Positions 32,838 to 41,822 of a DNA stretch of 64,000 nt are shown one piece after another. Both the position numbers and the translations under genes were made by a program. The stretch covers positions 1-64,000 of the forward strand of contig NZ_SOFM01000044.1 in the NCBI RefSeq assembly GCF_004402705.1. Direction: 5' to 3'. This stretch comes from Cryobacterium mannosilyticum. GTDB lineage: Bacteria > Actinomycetota > Actinomycetes > Actinomycetales > Microbacteriaceae. How positions within the stretch are numbered: position 1 is the stretch's first letter; every line of letters begins with the position of its first letter. Under the pieces are notes generated by a model. It ran no database searches. It was given only the letters and a program-made list of their open reading frames with translations, and was not told the origin of the DNA.

Positions 32838-34445
32838 ATGGAGACACTCGCGAGTCGGATCGACCCGACCAGCCCGGCATTCGCCGAGAACGAGGCGGCC
32901 CAGCGGGCCCTCGTCGCCGACCTCAGGCAGCGGCTCGCCGTCGCGGCCCTCGGCGGCCCGGAGAAGTCCCGGCAGCGACACCTCGCCCGCGGCAAGCTCC
33001 TGCCCCGCGACCGCATCGACACCCTGCTCGACCCGGGCAGCCCGTTCCTCGAGATCGCCCCGCTCGCCGCGAACGGGCTCTACCAGGACGCCAGCCCCGG
33101 CGCCGGGATCATCGCGGGCATCGGCCTCGTGCACGGCCGCCCCGTGCTCGTCCTCTCCAACGACGCCACCGTCAAGGGCGGCACCTACTACCCGATGACG
33201 GTCAAGAAGCACCTCCGGGCGCAGGAGATCGCCCTGGAGAACCGGCTGCCGTGCGTCTACCTCGTCGACTCCGGCGGGGCGTTCCTGCCGATGCAGGACG
33301 ACGTCTTCCCCGACCGCGACCATTTCGGCCGTATCTTCTACAACCAGGCCCGGATGTCCGCGGCGAAGATCCCGCAGATCGCGTCCGTGATGGGCTCCTG
33401 CACCGCCGGCGGCGCCTACGTGCCCGCGATGAGCGACGAGACGGTCATCGTGCGCGGGCAGGGCACCATCTTCCTCGGCGGCCCGCCGCTGGTGAAGGCG
33501 GCCATCGGCGAGATCGTCACCGCGGAGGAGCTCGGCGGCGGCGAACTGCACGCGAAGACGTCCGGCGTCACCGACCACCTCGCCGAGAACGACCGGCACG
33601 CCCTGCAGATCGTGCGCGACATCGTCGGAACCCTGCCTCGCCCCCTCGCCCCGGCCTGGGCCGTGCGGCCCGTCGTCGCCCCCGCGGCCGACGAGGCGGA
33701 GCTCTACGGTGTCGTGCCCGTCGACGTGCAGGGCCGCTACGACGTGCACGAGGTGATCGCCCGGCTCGTAGACGGCAGCGAGTTCCACGAGTTCAAGAAG
33801 GAATACGGCAGCACCCTGATCACCGGCTTCGCGCACCTGTACGGCCACCCGGTCGGCATCGTCGCCAACAACGGCGTGCTGTTCTCCGAGTCGGCGCAGA
33901 AGGGCGCCCACTTCATCGAACTCTGCGACCAGCGCGGCATCCCGCTGATCTTCCTGCAGAACATCTCCGGCTTCATGGTCGGGCGGGACTACGAGGCAGG
34001 CGGCATCGCCAAGAACGGCGCCAAGATGGTCACCGCGGTCGCCACCGCCCGGGTGCCCAAGCTCACCGTCGTGATCGGCGGCTCCTTCGGCGCCGGCAAC
34101 TACTCGATGTGCGGCCGGGCGTACTCGCCGCGGTTCCTCTGGATGTGGCCCGGCAGCCGCATCTCGGTGATGGGCGGGCCGCAGGCGGCCTCCGTGCTCG
34201 CCACCGTGAAACGCGAGCAGCTCGAGGGCGCCGGCGAGGAGTGGCCGGCGGAGGCGGAGGCCAGGTTCAAGGCGCCGATCATCGAGCAGTACGACCACCA
34301 GGGCAGCCCGTACTACTCCACGGCCCGGCTCTGGGACGACGGAGTCATCGACCCGGCCGACACCCGCACGGTGCTCGGCCTCGCCCTCGGCGTCGTCGCC
34401 GCCACCCCGCTGCCCGAGACCGCCCTCGGTCTCTTCCGGATGTGA
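32838..34445 (+). CDS. accD1: acyl-CoA carboxylase carboxyltransferase, methylcrotonyl-CoA type
   Basis: Carboxyltransferase beta subunit of 535 aa that transfers CO2 from carboxybiotin to 3-methylcrotonyl-CoA. The N-terminus HLARGKLLPRDRIDTLLDPG (near 50) and NDATVKGGTYYPMTVKKHLR (near 110) are typical of MCC beta. GSCTAGGAYVPAMSDE (near 185) and SFGAGNYSMCGRAYSPRFLW (near 415) form the two crotonase-fold oxyanion regions. Sequence and order match M. tuberculosis AccD1. The stop overlaps the accA1 GTG. Confidence 0.93.
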   Translation: METLASRIDPTSPAFAENEAAQRALVADLRQRLAVAALGGPEKSRQRHLARGKLLPRDRIDTLLDPGSPFLEIAPLAANGLYQDASPGAGIIAGIGLVHGRPVLVLSNDATVKGGTYYPMTVKKHLRAQEIALENRLPCVYLVDSGGAFLPMQDDVFPDRDHFGRIFYNQARMSAAKIPQIASVMGSCTAGGAYVPAMSDETVIVRGQGTIFLGGPPLVKAAIGEIVTAEELGGGELHAKTSGVTDHLAENDRHALQIVRDIVGTLPRPLAPAWAVRPVVAPAADEAELYGVVPVDVQGRYDVHEVIARLVDGSEFHEFKKEYGSTLITGFAHLYGHPVGIVANNGVLFSESAQKGAHFIELCDQRGIPLIFLQNISGFMVGRDYEAGGIAKNGAKMVTAVATARVPKLTVVIGGSFGAGNYSMCGRAYSPRFLWMWPGSRISVMGGPQAASVLATVKREQLEGAGEEWPAEAEARFKAPIIEQYDHQGSPYYSTARLWDDGVIDPADTRTVLGLALGVVAATPLPETALGLFRM

Positions 34446-36538
34446 CCGCCGTGACGACCTTCGACACCGTGCTCGTCGCCAACCGCGGCGAGATCGCCTG
34501 CCGCATCATCCGCACCCTGCAGAGGCTCGGCATCCGTTCGGTCGCCGTCTACAGCGACGCCGACCGCGGCGCCCGGCACGTGGGGCTGGCGGATGTCGCG
34601 GTGCGGCTCGGCCCCGCCCGGGCCCAGCTCAGCTACCTGGACCAGGGCGCCGTGCTCGCCGCCGCCGCGGCCACCGGCGCGCAGGCCATCCATCCCGGCT
34701 ACGGCTTCCTCAGCGAGAACCAGGCCTTCGCGCAGGCCTGCGCCGACGCGGGCGTCGTCTTCATCGGTCCGAGCGTGCACGCGCTCACCGTGATGGGCGA
34801 CAAGATCCGGGCGAAGAAGCACGTCGGCGACTCCGGGGTGCCCGTCATCCCCGGGGTGTCCCTGCCCGGCCAGACCGACGAGCAGCTCACCGCGGCCGCC
34901 CCGGGCGTCGGCTACCCGATGCTGATCAAGCCGTCGGCCGGCGGCGGCGGCAAGGGCATGGTGCGGGTCGACCGGCCGGGCGACCTCGCCGAGGCGCTGG
35001 TCACCGCCCGCCGGGTGGCCGCCGCCGCCTTCGGCGATGACACCCTCCTGATCGAACGCTTCGTCAGCACCCCCCGGCACATCGAGGTGCAGGTGCTCGC
35101 CGACACCCACGGCGGCGTCATCCACCTCGGTGAGCGCGAATGCTCGCTGCAACGCAGGCACCAGAAGGTGATCGAGGAGGCGCCGTCGCCGCTTCTGGAC
35201 GACGCCACCCGGGCCCGGATCGGCGAGGCCGCCTGCGCGGCCGCCCGCAGCGTCGGCTATGCCGGCGCCGGCACGGTCGAGTTCCTCGTCTCCGATGCGG
35301 CGCCGGGAGAGTTCTTCTTCATGGAGATGAACACGCGGCTCCAGGTGGAGCACCCGGTCACCGAGATGATCACCGGCATCGACCTGGTCGAGTGGCAGGT
35401 GCGGGTCGCCGCGGGGGAGCGACTCGACCACCGGCAGGAGGACGTCGTGCTGACCGGGCATGCGATCGAGGCCCGGGTGTACGCGGAGAACCCGGAGCGC
35501 GGGTTCCTGCCGACGACGGGCACCGTGCTCGCGCTCCGGGAGGCGACGGGCGAGGGCATCCGGGTGGACAGCGCGCTCACGGCCGGCCTCGTCGTCTCCG
35601 CCGACTACGACCCGATGCTCGCCAAGGTGATCGCCTGGGCTCCCGACCGGGCCGGTGCGCTCGCCCGGCTCGACCGCGCGCTCGCCGACACGCTCGTGCT
35701 CGGGCTGCGCACCAACGTCGAGTACCTGCGGCTGCTCGTGCAGGACGCCGACGTGGCCGCCGGCCGCCTCGACACCGGGCTGATCGAGCGCAAGCTCCCC
35801 GGGCTCGCCTTCCGCGTCGTCGACGACCATGTGCTCGCGGCCGCCGCCCTGTTCCTGCACCGGGCCGCCTGGGCCGTCCCGCCGGGCGCCGACCTGGCCT
35901 GGTCCCGGCCCACCGGGTGGCGGATGGGCCCGCACGTTCCCACCCGGTACGTGCTGGCCACGAACGCGACCGAGTCGGTCACCGTGACGGTCGAGGGGTC
36001 CCCGGCCGGGGCATCCGTCTCGATCGACGGCCGGCCGGCCCTGCCCGCGAGCCTGTCCCCGGCACGCCACCCGGAGGAGGCGTTCGGCGTCGAGGTCGAC
36101 GGCGTGCTGCGGATGCTCTCCATCGCCGAAGCAGACAACGGCGCCGGCCTCCGGCTCTGGATCGGCGGCGACGGCTTCTCGGTCGACGTCGTGCACCGCA
36201 CGGGGGCGGAGATCCTGGCCGACGAACTCGCCGGCCTGGGCCAGGTCGCGGGCGCGGCCGGACCCGACGTGCGCACGCCGATGCCGGGCACCGTCGTCGC
36301 CGTGCACACGGAAAGCGGCGCCCTCGTCGCCGTCGGGCAGGCCATCCTCACCGTGGAGGCCATGAAGATGGAGCACCAGCTGACCGCGGCCACCGCGGGC
36401 ATCGTCACCCTCACCCTCAAACCCGGCGATCTGGTCAGACTCGACCAGATCGTCGCCACCGTCACCGCCGCGCCCGATCCGGGCGCGCCAGGGCCGGACA
36501 CCGCCACCGTCAACGCAGACAAGGGAGCACCACAATGA
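34442..36538 (+). CDS. accA1: biotin-dependent acyl-CoA carboxylase alpha subunit
   Basis: Biotin carboxylase plus biotin carrier, 698 aa. Biotin carboxylase occupies residues 1-450 (VANRGEIACRIIRTLQRLGI, KPSAGGGGKGM ATP loop near 160, EMNTRLQVEHPVTEMITGID near 298). A linker domain follows, and the biotinyl domain carries VEAMKMEHQL with the modified Lys at about 642. The GTG at 34442 gives a GTGA overlap with accD1; a second in-frame GTG three codons later is possible. With AccD1 it forms the 3-methylcrotonyl-CoA carboxylase. Confidence 0.93.
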   Translation: MTAVTTFDTVLVANRGEIACRIIRTLQRLGIRSVAVYSDADRGARHVGLADVAVRLGPARAQLSYLDQGAVLAAAAATGAQAIHPGYGFLSENQAFAQACADAGVVFIGPSVHALTVMGDKIRAKKHVGDSGVPVIPGVSLPGQTDEQLTAAAPGVGYPMLIKPSAGGGGKGMVRVDRPGDLAEALVTARRVAAAAFGDDTLLIERFVSTPRHIEVQVLADTHGGVIHLGERECSLQRRHQKVIEEAPSPLLDDATRARIGEAACAAARSVGYAGAGTVEFLVSDAAPGEFFFMEMNTRLQVEHPVTEMITGIDLVEWQVRVAAGERLDHRQEDVVLTGHAIEARVYAENPERGFLPTTGTVLALREATGEGIRVDSALTAGLVVSADYDPMLAKVIAWAPDRAGALARLDRALADTLVLGLRTNVEYLRLLVQDADVAAGRLDTGLIERKLPGLAFRVVDDHVLAAAALFLHRAAWAVPPGADLAWSRPTGWRMGPHVPTRYVLATNATESVTVTVEGSPAGASVSIDGRPALPASLSPARHPEEAFGVEVDGVLRMLSIAEADNGAGLRLWIGGDGFSVDVVHRTGAEILADELAGLGQVAGAAGPDVRTPMPGTVVAVHTESGALVAVGQAILTVEAMKMEHQLTAATAGIVTLTLKPGDLVRLDQIVATVTAAPDPGAPGPDTATVNADKGAPQ

Positions 36539-37701
36539 GTTACGAACTGACCGACGAGAACCGGAAGCTGCAGGCCATGGTGCGCGACTTCGCCGACACG
36601 GTCGTCGCTCCCGCCGCGTACGAGTACGACACCAAGCGCGCCCTGCCCTACGGCATCATCGCCGAGATGGGGGAGATGGGCCTGTTCGGCCTTCCCTTCC
36701 CGAAGGAGTACGGCGGTCAGGGCCGGGACTACTTCGCCCTCTGCCTCGCGGTCGAACAGCTCGCGCGCGTCGACCAGAGCATCGCCGTGACCCTCGAGGC
36801 CGGCGTGGGCCTCGGCATCATGCCGGTCTACCGCCGGGGCACCGAGGAGCAGAAGCAGGAGTGGGTGCCGCGCCTGGCCAGCGGGTCGGCGCTCGCCGCG
36901 TTCGGCCTGACCGAGGCGGACGCCGGCTCGGATGCCGCGGGCACGAAGACCACCGCAGCCCTCGAGGGCGGGGACTGGGTGATCAACGGCACCAAACAGT
37001 TCATCACCAACTCCGGTTCGGAGATCACCCGGCTGGTCACCGTGACCGCGGTCACCGGCGAAGAGACCCGGCCGGACGGTTCGATCAAGAAGGAGCTGAC
37101 GGCGATCCTCGTGCCGACGCCCACGCCCGGGTTCACCGCGCTCCCCGCCTACGACAAGGTCGGCTGGCACACCTCCGACACCCACCCGCTCGTCTTCGAG
37201 AACGTGCGCGTGCCGGAGGCGAACCTGCTCGGCGAGCGGGGCCGCGGCTTCGCGAACTTCGTGCAGACCCTGGACGAGGGCCGCATCGCCTTCGCCGCGC
37301 TCTGCACCGGCGCCGCGGCCGGCTGCCTCGAGGAATCCATCCGCTACGCGAACAGCCGCAACGTGTTCGGCCGCTCGATCGGGTCCAACCAGCACATCGC
37401 CTTCAAGATCGCCCGGATGCAGGCGCGCGTGCACACAGCCCGGCTCGCCTGGCAGGACGCGGCCCTGAAAATGGTCGACGGGCAGCCCTTCAAAATGGAG
37501 GCATCCATTGCCAAAATGGTGGGCAGCGAAGCCGCCATGGACAACGCCCGCGACGCCACCCAGATCTTCGGCGGCTACGGCTTCATGAACGAGAACCCGG
37601 TGGCCAGGCACTACCGCGACTCCAAGGTGCTTGAACTGGGCGAGGGAACCACCGAGGTGCAGCTCATGGTGATCTCCCGGGCGCTGGGCTTCACGGGTTG
37701 A
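36535..37701 (+). CDS. acyl-CoA dehydrogenase, probable isovaleryl-CoA dehydrogenase
   Basis: FAD enzyme of 388 aa. Family motifs are FGLTEADAGSDAAGTKTTA near 121, VINGTKQFITNSG near 146 and TQIFGGYGFMNENPVARHYR near 341, followed by EGTTEVQLMVISRALG. Its place between the MCC genes and the hydratase/lyase pair indicates isovaleryl-CoA (leucine) or another branched acyl-CoA, as for M. tuberculosis FadE19. The catalytic Glu is not assigned here. AAGGGAG precedes the ATG, which overlaps the accA1 stop. Confidence 0.92.
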   Translation: MSYELTDENRKLQAMVRDFADTVVAPAAYEYDTKRALPYGIIAEMGEMGLFGLPFPKEYGGQGRDYFALCLAVEQLARVDQSIAVTLEAGVGLGIMPVYRRGTEEQKQEWVPRLASGSALAAFGLTEADAGSDAAGTKTTAALEGGDWVINGTKQFITNSGSEITRLVTVTAVTGEETRPDGSIKKELTAILVPTPTPGFTALPAYDKVGWHTSDTHPLVFENVRVPEANLLGERGRGFANFVQTLDEGRIAFAALCTGAAAGCLEESIRYANSRNVFGRSIGSNQHIAFKIARMQARVHTARLAWQDAALKMVDGQPFKMEASIAKMVGSEAAMDNARDATQIFGGYGFMNENPVARHYRDSKVLELGEGTTEVQLMVISRALGFTG

Positions 37702-37718
37702 GTGGGGAGGGACGACGG

Positions 37719-38204
37719 ATGACCGACGAACGCCGCAGCATCGAACAGCGCGGCCTGTATTACGAGGAGTTCGACCCCGACGTGCGCTACCTGCACCGCC
37801 CGGGCCGCACGGTCACCGAAGCCGACAACGTGCTCTTCACCACCCTCACCATGAACACGCAGGCGCTGCACCTGGACGCGGCCTGGTCGGCAACCCAGCC
37901 GTTCGGGCAGCGGCTGGTCAACTCCATGTTCACCCTGTCGACCCTGGTCGGCAGCTCGGTCGCGCAGCTCACCCAGGGCACCATCGTCGGCAATCTGGGG
38001 TTCTCCGAGGTGACCTTCCCTCATCCGCTCTTCCACGGTGACACGCTCTACTCGGAGACCATCGTGACCGGCAAACGGTTGTCGGCCTCCCGGCCCGGGC
38101 AGGGTCTCGTCACGCTCAGCCACACCGGGCGCAACCAGACCGGCGACGTCGTCGCCACGGCCGTGCGCACGGTGCTGGTCTGGTGCGAGGAGGTGGCCCC
38201 GTGA
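37719..38204 (+). CDS. MaoC-like hydratase, likely methylglutaconyl/itaconyl-CoA hydratase
   Basis: Hot-dog-fold hydratase of 161 aa. It shows YYEEFDPDVRYLHRPGRTVT at the N-terminus, TLTMNTQALHLDAAW (hydratase-2-type His/Asp region, about 50-60) and LGFSEVTFPHPLFHGDTLYS. It corresponds in order to M. tuberculosis Rv2499c, reported as an (R)-specific hydratase acting with the CitE-like lyase on leucine and itaconate intermediates. GGGAGG lies before ATG 37719. The next gene overlaps its stop (GTGA). Confidence 0.87.
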   Translation: MTDERRSIEQRGLYYEEFDPDVRYLHRPGRTVTEADNVLFTTLTMNTQALHLDAAWSATQPFGQRLVNSMFTLSTLVGSSVAQLTQGTIVGNLGFSEVTFPHPLFHGDTLYSETIVTGKRLSASRPGQGLVTLSHTGRNQTGDVVATAVRTVLVWCEEVAP

Positions 38205-39013
38205 GCTTCGACCTCGGGCCGGCGCTGCTGTTCTGCCCGGCCGACCGCCCGGACCGGTACCGCAAGGCGGCCGACCGGGCCGACGCGGTGATCATCGACC
38301 TCGAGGACGCCATCCTGCCGGCCAACCGGGCCAGGGCCCGGGGCGCGCTGATCGGGCATCCGCTCGACCCGGAGCGCACGATCGTGCGGGTCAACCCGGT
38401 CGGCACGCCCGACTTCGCCCTCGACCTCGCCGCGCTGGAGGAGACCGCGTACCGCACCGTGATGCTGCCCAAGACCGTGGACGCGTCCCAGTTGCGCCCG
38501 CTGGCCCGGTTCGAGGTGGTCGCCCTCTGCGAGACCGCGGCCGGGGTGCTCGCCGCCCCGTCGATCGCGGCCGAACCGAACGTCGTCGCGCTGATGTGGG
38601 GCGCGGACGACCTGGTGGCCTCCCTCGGCGGAAGCTCGAGCCGGTTCGCCGACGGCAGCTACCGGGCCATCGCCCGGCACGCGCGCTCGGCCGTGCTGCT
38701 GGCGGCCGGGGCGCACGGGAAGGCCGCCGTCGACGGCGTGTTCCTGGCCATCCCCGACCTGGCCGGCCTGGCCGCCGAGGTCGCCGACGCCGTGGCGAGC
38801 GGGTTCCGGGCCACCGCCTGCATCCACCCCAGCCAGGTCGCCGTGATCCGGGATGCGTTCCGGCCCACCGAGGAGGAGGTCGCCGCCGCCTGGGCGCTCC
38901 TGGAAGCCGCCGCGGGCGAGGACGGCGTCTTCGCCTACCAGGGCCGGATGATCGACTCGCCCCTGCTCCGGCACGCCGAGGCGGTGCTGCGGCGGGCGGC
39001 GCCGACCGGCTGA
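38201..39013 (+). CDS. citE: CitE-like acyl-CoA lyase (HpcH/HpaI family)
   Basis: TIM-barrel lyase of 270 aa: PALLFCPADRPDRYRKAADR near residue 5, IIDLEDAILPANRARARG near 37 (acidic Mg ligand region), RVNPVGTPDFALDL, and VVALCETAAGVLAAPSIAAE supplying a further Glu ligand. No citrate lyase alpha/gamma genes are present, so it is a stand-alone CoA-ester lyase. The M. tuberculosis counterpart Rv2498c is described as a 3-hydroxy-3-methylglutaryl-CoA and citramalyl-CoA lyase. That would complete leucine degradation here, yielding acetyl-CoA and acetoacetate. GAGGAGG precedes the GTG. Confidence 0.88.
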   Translation: MSFDLGPALLFCPADRPDRYRKAADRADAVIIDLEDAILPANRARARGALIGHPLDPERTIVRVNPVGTPDFALDLAALEETAYRTVMLPKTVDASQLRPLARFEVVALCETAAGVLAAPSIAAEPNVVALMWGADDLVASLGGSSSRFADGSYRAIARHARSAVLLAAGAHGKAAVDGVFLAIPDLAGLAAEVADAVASGFRATACIHPSQVAVIRDAFRPTEEEVAAAWALLEAAAGEDGVFAYQGRMIDSPLLRHAEAVLRRAAPTG

Positions 39014-39108
39014 GCCTCCGCCCCGCCCCGGCCGCCCCACCTCGCCGAACTGTGAGGTGTGCAGGTTTTCGGCCGGGCAAAGTCAAGGGGTCGGGGCAAC
39101 GCGGGGGT

Positions 39109-39170
39109 TTATGCCGCGTGAAGCAGCTGGTTCAGCCGGTTGGCTGGGGTCTCGAGGTCGAGGGTGGCGC
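39109..39170 (-). pseudogene. 3' remnant of an IS30-type transposase gene
   Basis: On the minus strand about 20 codons read HRATLDLETPANRLNQLLHA, then Ala and a TAA at 39109. This closely resembles the last residues of IS30-family transposases (RxTLxxxTPAxxLNxLL). The following bases (GTTGCCCCGACCCCTTGACT) look like an IS30 end. No upstream transposase sequence remains: the relic is cut off by the glutathione peroxidase gene's 3' side. The rest of 39014-39197 shows no gene. Confidence 0.55.
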
Positions 39171-39197
39171 GGTGAGGCGGCGCGGTGAGGCGAGCGG

Positions 39198-39701
39198 TCA
39201 GGCCGCGCTGGCGGCGAGGGTCTTCTCGATCGCGCGCACGATGTCGTCGGATTCGGGCTCGACGGTCGAGGCGAACCGGTCGACGATCTCCCCGGTCGGG
39301 CTGACCAGAAACTTCTCGAAGTTCCACTTGATCAGGCCGGGGAGCAGGCCGCTCTTGAACTTCGTGAGCTGGGCGTAGAGCGGATGCTGGTTCTTGCCGC
39401 GCACGTCCACCTTCTCGGTCAGCGGGAACGTGACGCCGAAGTTGAGCTGGCAGAAGGATTCGATCGACGCCTCGTCGCCGGGCTCCTGGCCCATGAACTG
39501 GTTGCACGGCAGGCCGAGCACGACCAGGCCGTCGTCCGCGTACTTCTCGTAGAGCGCCTCCAGGCCGGCGTACTGCGGGGTGAACCCGCACTTGGAGGCG
39601 ACGTTCACGACGAGCACCGTCTTTCCCCTGAACTGCCCGAAGGTGGTCTCGGTGCCGTCGATGAGGGTGAGGGGGGTCTCGTAGAGTGCGCTGGCTGACA
39701 T
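39198..39701 (-). CDS. glutathione peroxidase family thiol peroxidase
   Basis: Thioredoxin-fold peroxidase of 167 aa. The peroxidatic Cys is in NVASKCGFTPQY (about residue 38). The partner Gln and Trp are in LGLPCNQF and LIKWNFEKFLV. A second Cys in GLPCNQF fits the thioredoxin-dependent two-Cys type rather than the selenocysteine type, in keeping with actinobacteria lacking glutathione. It probably reduces hydroperoxides with thioredoxin or mycothiol-linked donors. Monocistronic. Confidence 0.92.
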   Translation of the reverse strand: MSASALYETPLTLIDGTETTFGQFRGKTVLVVNVASKCGFTPQYAGLEALYEKYADDGLVVLGLPCNQFMGQEPGDEASIESFCQLNFGVTFPLTEKVDVRGKNQHPLYAQLTKFKSGLLPGLIKWNFEKFLVSPTGEIVDRFASTVEPESDDIVRAIEKTLAASAA

Positions 39702-40048
39702 GAGGCGATGCTAACGGTGCACCCTTCGAGATCGCTGGGCGGACGGCCGGGGCAACGCGGCAGGACACGGCAACCGGGGCACCGGACTGCCGTCCGCGGC
39801 CCGGTGCGGTAGGCTGGGGAGTCGCCATCATCGCGCCTGCCCGGCATCGGCAGCCACCAGATCGCGACTCCGCCGCCCTCGAGCCGGCCCCGGGCACTGT
39901 TGCCCATCGGGCGGCCAGACCGGCCACGTCCCCCAGGACGAGGCGCGAATCCGAACTTTGCACCACCCGTTCACCAGGACCGCACACCGGCCCACCTACC
40001 GAGACCTGACTGCCTTGCGCGCGGTCTCACCCTGAGAAATGAGTTTCA
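39702..40048 (+). other. 347-bp gap and long leader of the first RNase J gene
   Basis: No coding sequence is supported. TAGGCT at about 39811 is a plausible -10 that would give an mRNA leader of over 200 bases for the downstream RNase J gene. Long leaders on ribonuclease genes often serve autoregulation by self-cleavage, but I see no specific structure here. Confidence 0.35.
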
Positions 40049-41755
40049 TTGACCAAGCACCAGCTTGACCTGTCCACGCCGCCGGCGCTGCCGAAGCGCG
40101 GCCTCCGGATCACCCCGCTCGGCGGCCTCGGTGAGATCGGCCGCAACATGACCGTCTTCGAGCACAAGGGCAAACTGCTCATCGTCGACTGCGGCGTGCT
40201 CTTCCCCGAAGAGACCCAGCCCGGCATCAACGTGATCCTGCCCGACTTCTCCGCCATCCGCGGGCGGCTGCAGGACATCGAGGCGATCGTGCTCACCCAC
40301 GGCCACGAAGACCACATCGGCGGCGTCCCGTACCTCCTGCGCGAGCGCAAGGACATCCCCATCATCGGGTCCGAGCTCACCCTCGCCTTCCTCAGCGCCA
40401 AGATGGAAGAGCACCGCATCGTCCCGCGCCTGATCCAGGTCAAGGAAGGGCAGCGCCGCAAGGCCGGCCCGTTCGACCTCGAGTTCCTCGCCGTGAACCA
40501 CTCGATCCCCGACGGGCTCGCCATCGCCATCCGCACCGAGGCCGGCCTGGTGCTCGCCACCGGCGACTTCAAGATGGACCAGTTCCCGCTCGACAACCGC
40601 CTCACCGACCTGCCCGGCTTCGCCAGGCTCGGCGAGGAGGGTGTCGACCTGTTCATGACCGACTCGACCAACGCCGAGGTTCCCGGCTTCACGATGACCG
40701 AGGAAGACATCCGTCCGGCCATCGATTCCGTCTTCCGCACCGCACCGCGCCGGATCATCGTCTCCAGCTTCGCGAGCCACGTGCACCGCATCCAGCAGGT
40801 CATCGACGCCGCCGCCCGCCACAACCGCAAGGTCGCCTTCGTCGGCCGCTCGATGGTGCGCAACATGGCCATCGCCGAGAAGCTCGGCTTCCTCAAGGTG
40901 CCCAAGGGCCTCATCGTCGACGTCAAGGCGTTCGACCGGATGAAGGACGACAAGGTCGTGCTCATCTGCACCGGCTCGCAGGGCGAGCCGATGGCGGCCC
41001 TGTCGCGCATGGCGAACCGGGAACACCAGATCAAGATCGGCGAGGGCGACACCGTGCTCCTGGCCAGCTCGCTGATCCCCGGCAACGAGAACTCGATCTA
41101 CCGGGTCATCAACGGCCTCACCCGCTGGGGTGCCAACGTCGTGCACAAGGGCAACGCCCGGGTGCACGTCTCCGGCCACGCCAGCGCCGGCGAGCTCGTC
41201 TATTGCTACAACCTCGTCAAGCCGAAGAACGTCATGCCGATCCACGGCGAATGGCGCCACCTCAAGGCCAACGGTGAACTCGCCGTTCGCACCGGCATTC
41301 CGGAGGAGCAGGTCCTGATCATCGAGGACGGCGTCGTCGTGGACCTCGTCGACGGCCTGGCCCGGATCACCGGCCGCGTCGCCTGCGAACTCGTCTTCGT
41401 CGACGGCATGACCGGCAACGGCGGGGTCACCGTCGGCAGCGGCGCCACCGAGGAAGCCCTCGCCGACCGCCTGCAGCTCTCCAACGACGGTGCCGTGACC
41501 ATCCTCGGCATCCTGGACACCCGCACCGGCGTGCTCACCGAACCGGTCGAATTCATCGCGCGCGGCTTCGTGCAGGACAGGGAATGGATCGCCGGCGCCA
41601 CCAAGTCGATCGATGACGCCCTCCGCGCCGCCAACAAGATCAAGATCGTCGACGGGCCGCAGCTCGAGGACATCTTCACCCAGAGCGTGACCCGGTGGAT
41701 GCAGCGCAAGTACCGCCGCATCCCGGTGATCACCTCGGTCGTCGTCGACGCGTGA
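40049..41755 (+). CDS. rnj: ribonuclease J, first paralogue
   Basis: Metallo-beta-lactamase/beta-CASP ribonuclease of 568 aa, acting in RNA decay and rRNA maturation. The zinc motif HGHEDHIGG is near residue 84. LATGDFKMDQFP, FMTDSTNAEVPGFTMTEEDI, the beta-CASP Ser/Gly-rich ICTGSQGEPMAALSRMA and VHVSGHASAGEL all match RNase J. The TTG at 40049 begins the conserved frame; the ATG at 40039 is in another frame. A second, similar RNase J lies at 54439. This copy is isolated between gpx and a PBP gene. Confidence 0.93.
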   Translation: MTKHQLDLSTPPALPKRGLRITPLGGLGEIGRNMTVFEHKGKLLIVDCGVLFPEETQPGINVILPDFSAIRGRLQDIEAIVLTHGHEDHIGGVPYLLRERKDIPIIGSELTLAFLSAKMEEHRIVPRLIQVKEGQRRKAGPFDLEFLAVNHSIPDGLAIAIRTEAGLVLATGDFKMDQFPLDNRLTDLPGFARLGEEGVDLFMTDSTNAEVPGFTMTEEDIRPAIDSVFRTAPRRIIVSSFASHVHRIQQVIDAAARHNRKVAFVGRSMVRNMAIAEKLGFLKVPKGLIVDVKAFDRMKDDKVVLICTGSQGEPMAALSRMANREHQIKIGEGDTVLLASSLIPGNENSIYRVINGLTRWGANVVHKGNARVHVSGHASAGELVYCYNLVKPKNVMPIHGEWRHLKANGELAVRTGIPEEQVLIIEDGVVVDLVDGLARITGRVACELVFVDGMTGNGGVTVGSGATEEALADRLQLSNDGAVTILGILDTRTGVLTEPVEFIARGFVQDREWIAGATKSIDDALRAANKIKIVDGPQLEDIFTQSVTRWMQRKYRRIPVITSVVVDA

Positions 41756-41761
41756 GCGGGT

Positions 41762-41786
41762 GCCGCCGGGCCCCCAGCCCGGCGGC
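41762..41786. terminator. strong hairpin after the first RNase J gene
   Basis: GCCGCCGGGC (41762-41771) pairs perfectly with GCCCGGCGGC (41777-41786) across a 5-base loop. It lies 7 bases after the rnj stop and 37 bases before the PBP start. There is no T-run, so it may terminate only partly. Confidence 0.55.
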
Positions 41787-41822
41787 CTCCGTCTTCGCCG
41801 AACCCGGAAGTGATATCGCCCC

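Noticed and set aside
40039..40049. ATG at 40039 as start of the first RNase J
   Set aside because: It is in a different reading frame from the conserved RNase J sequence, which opens at TTG 40049.
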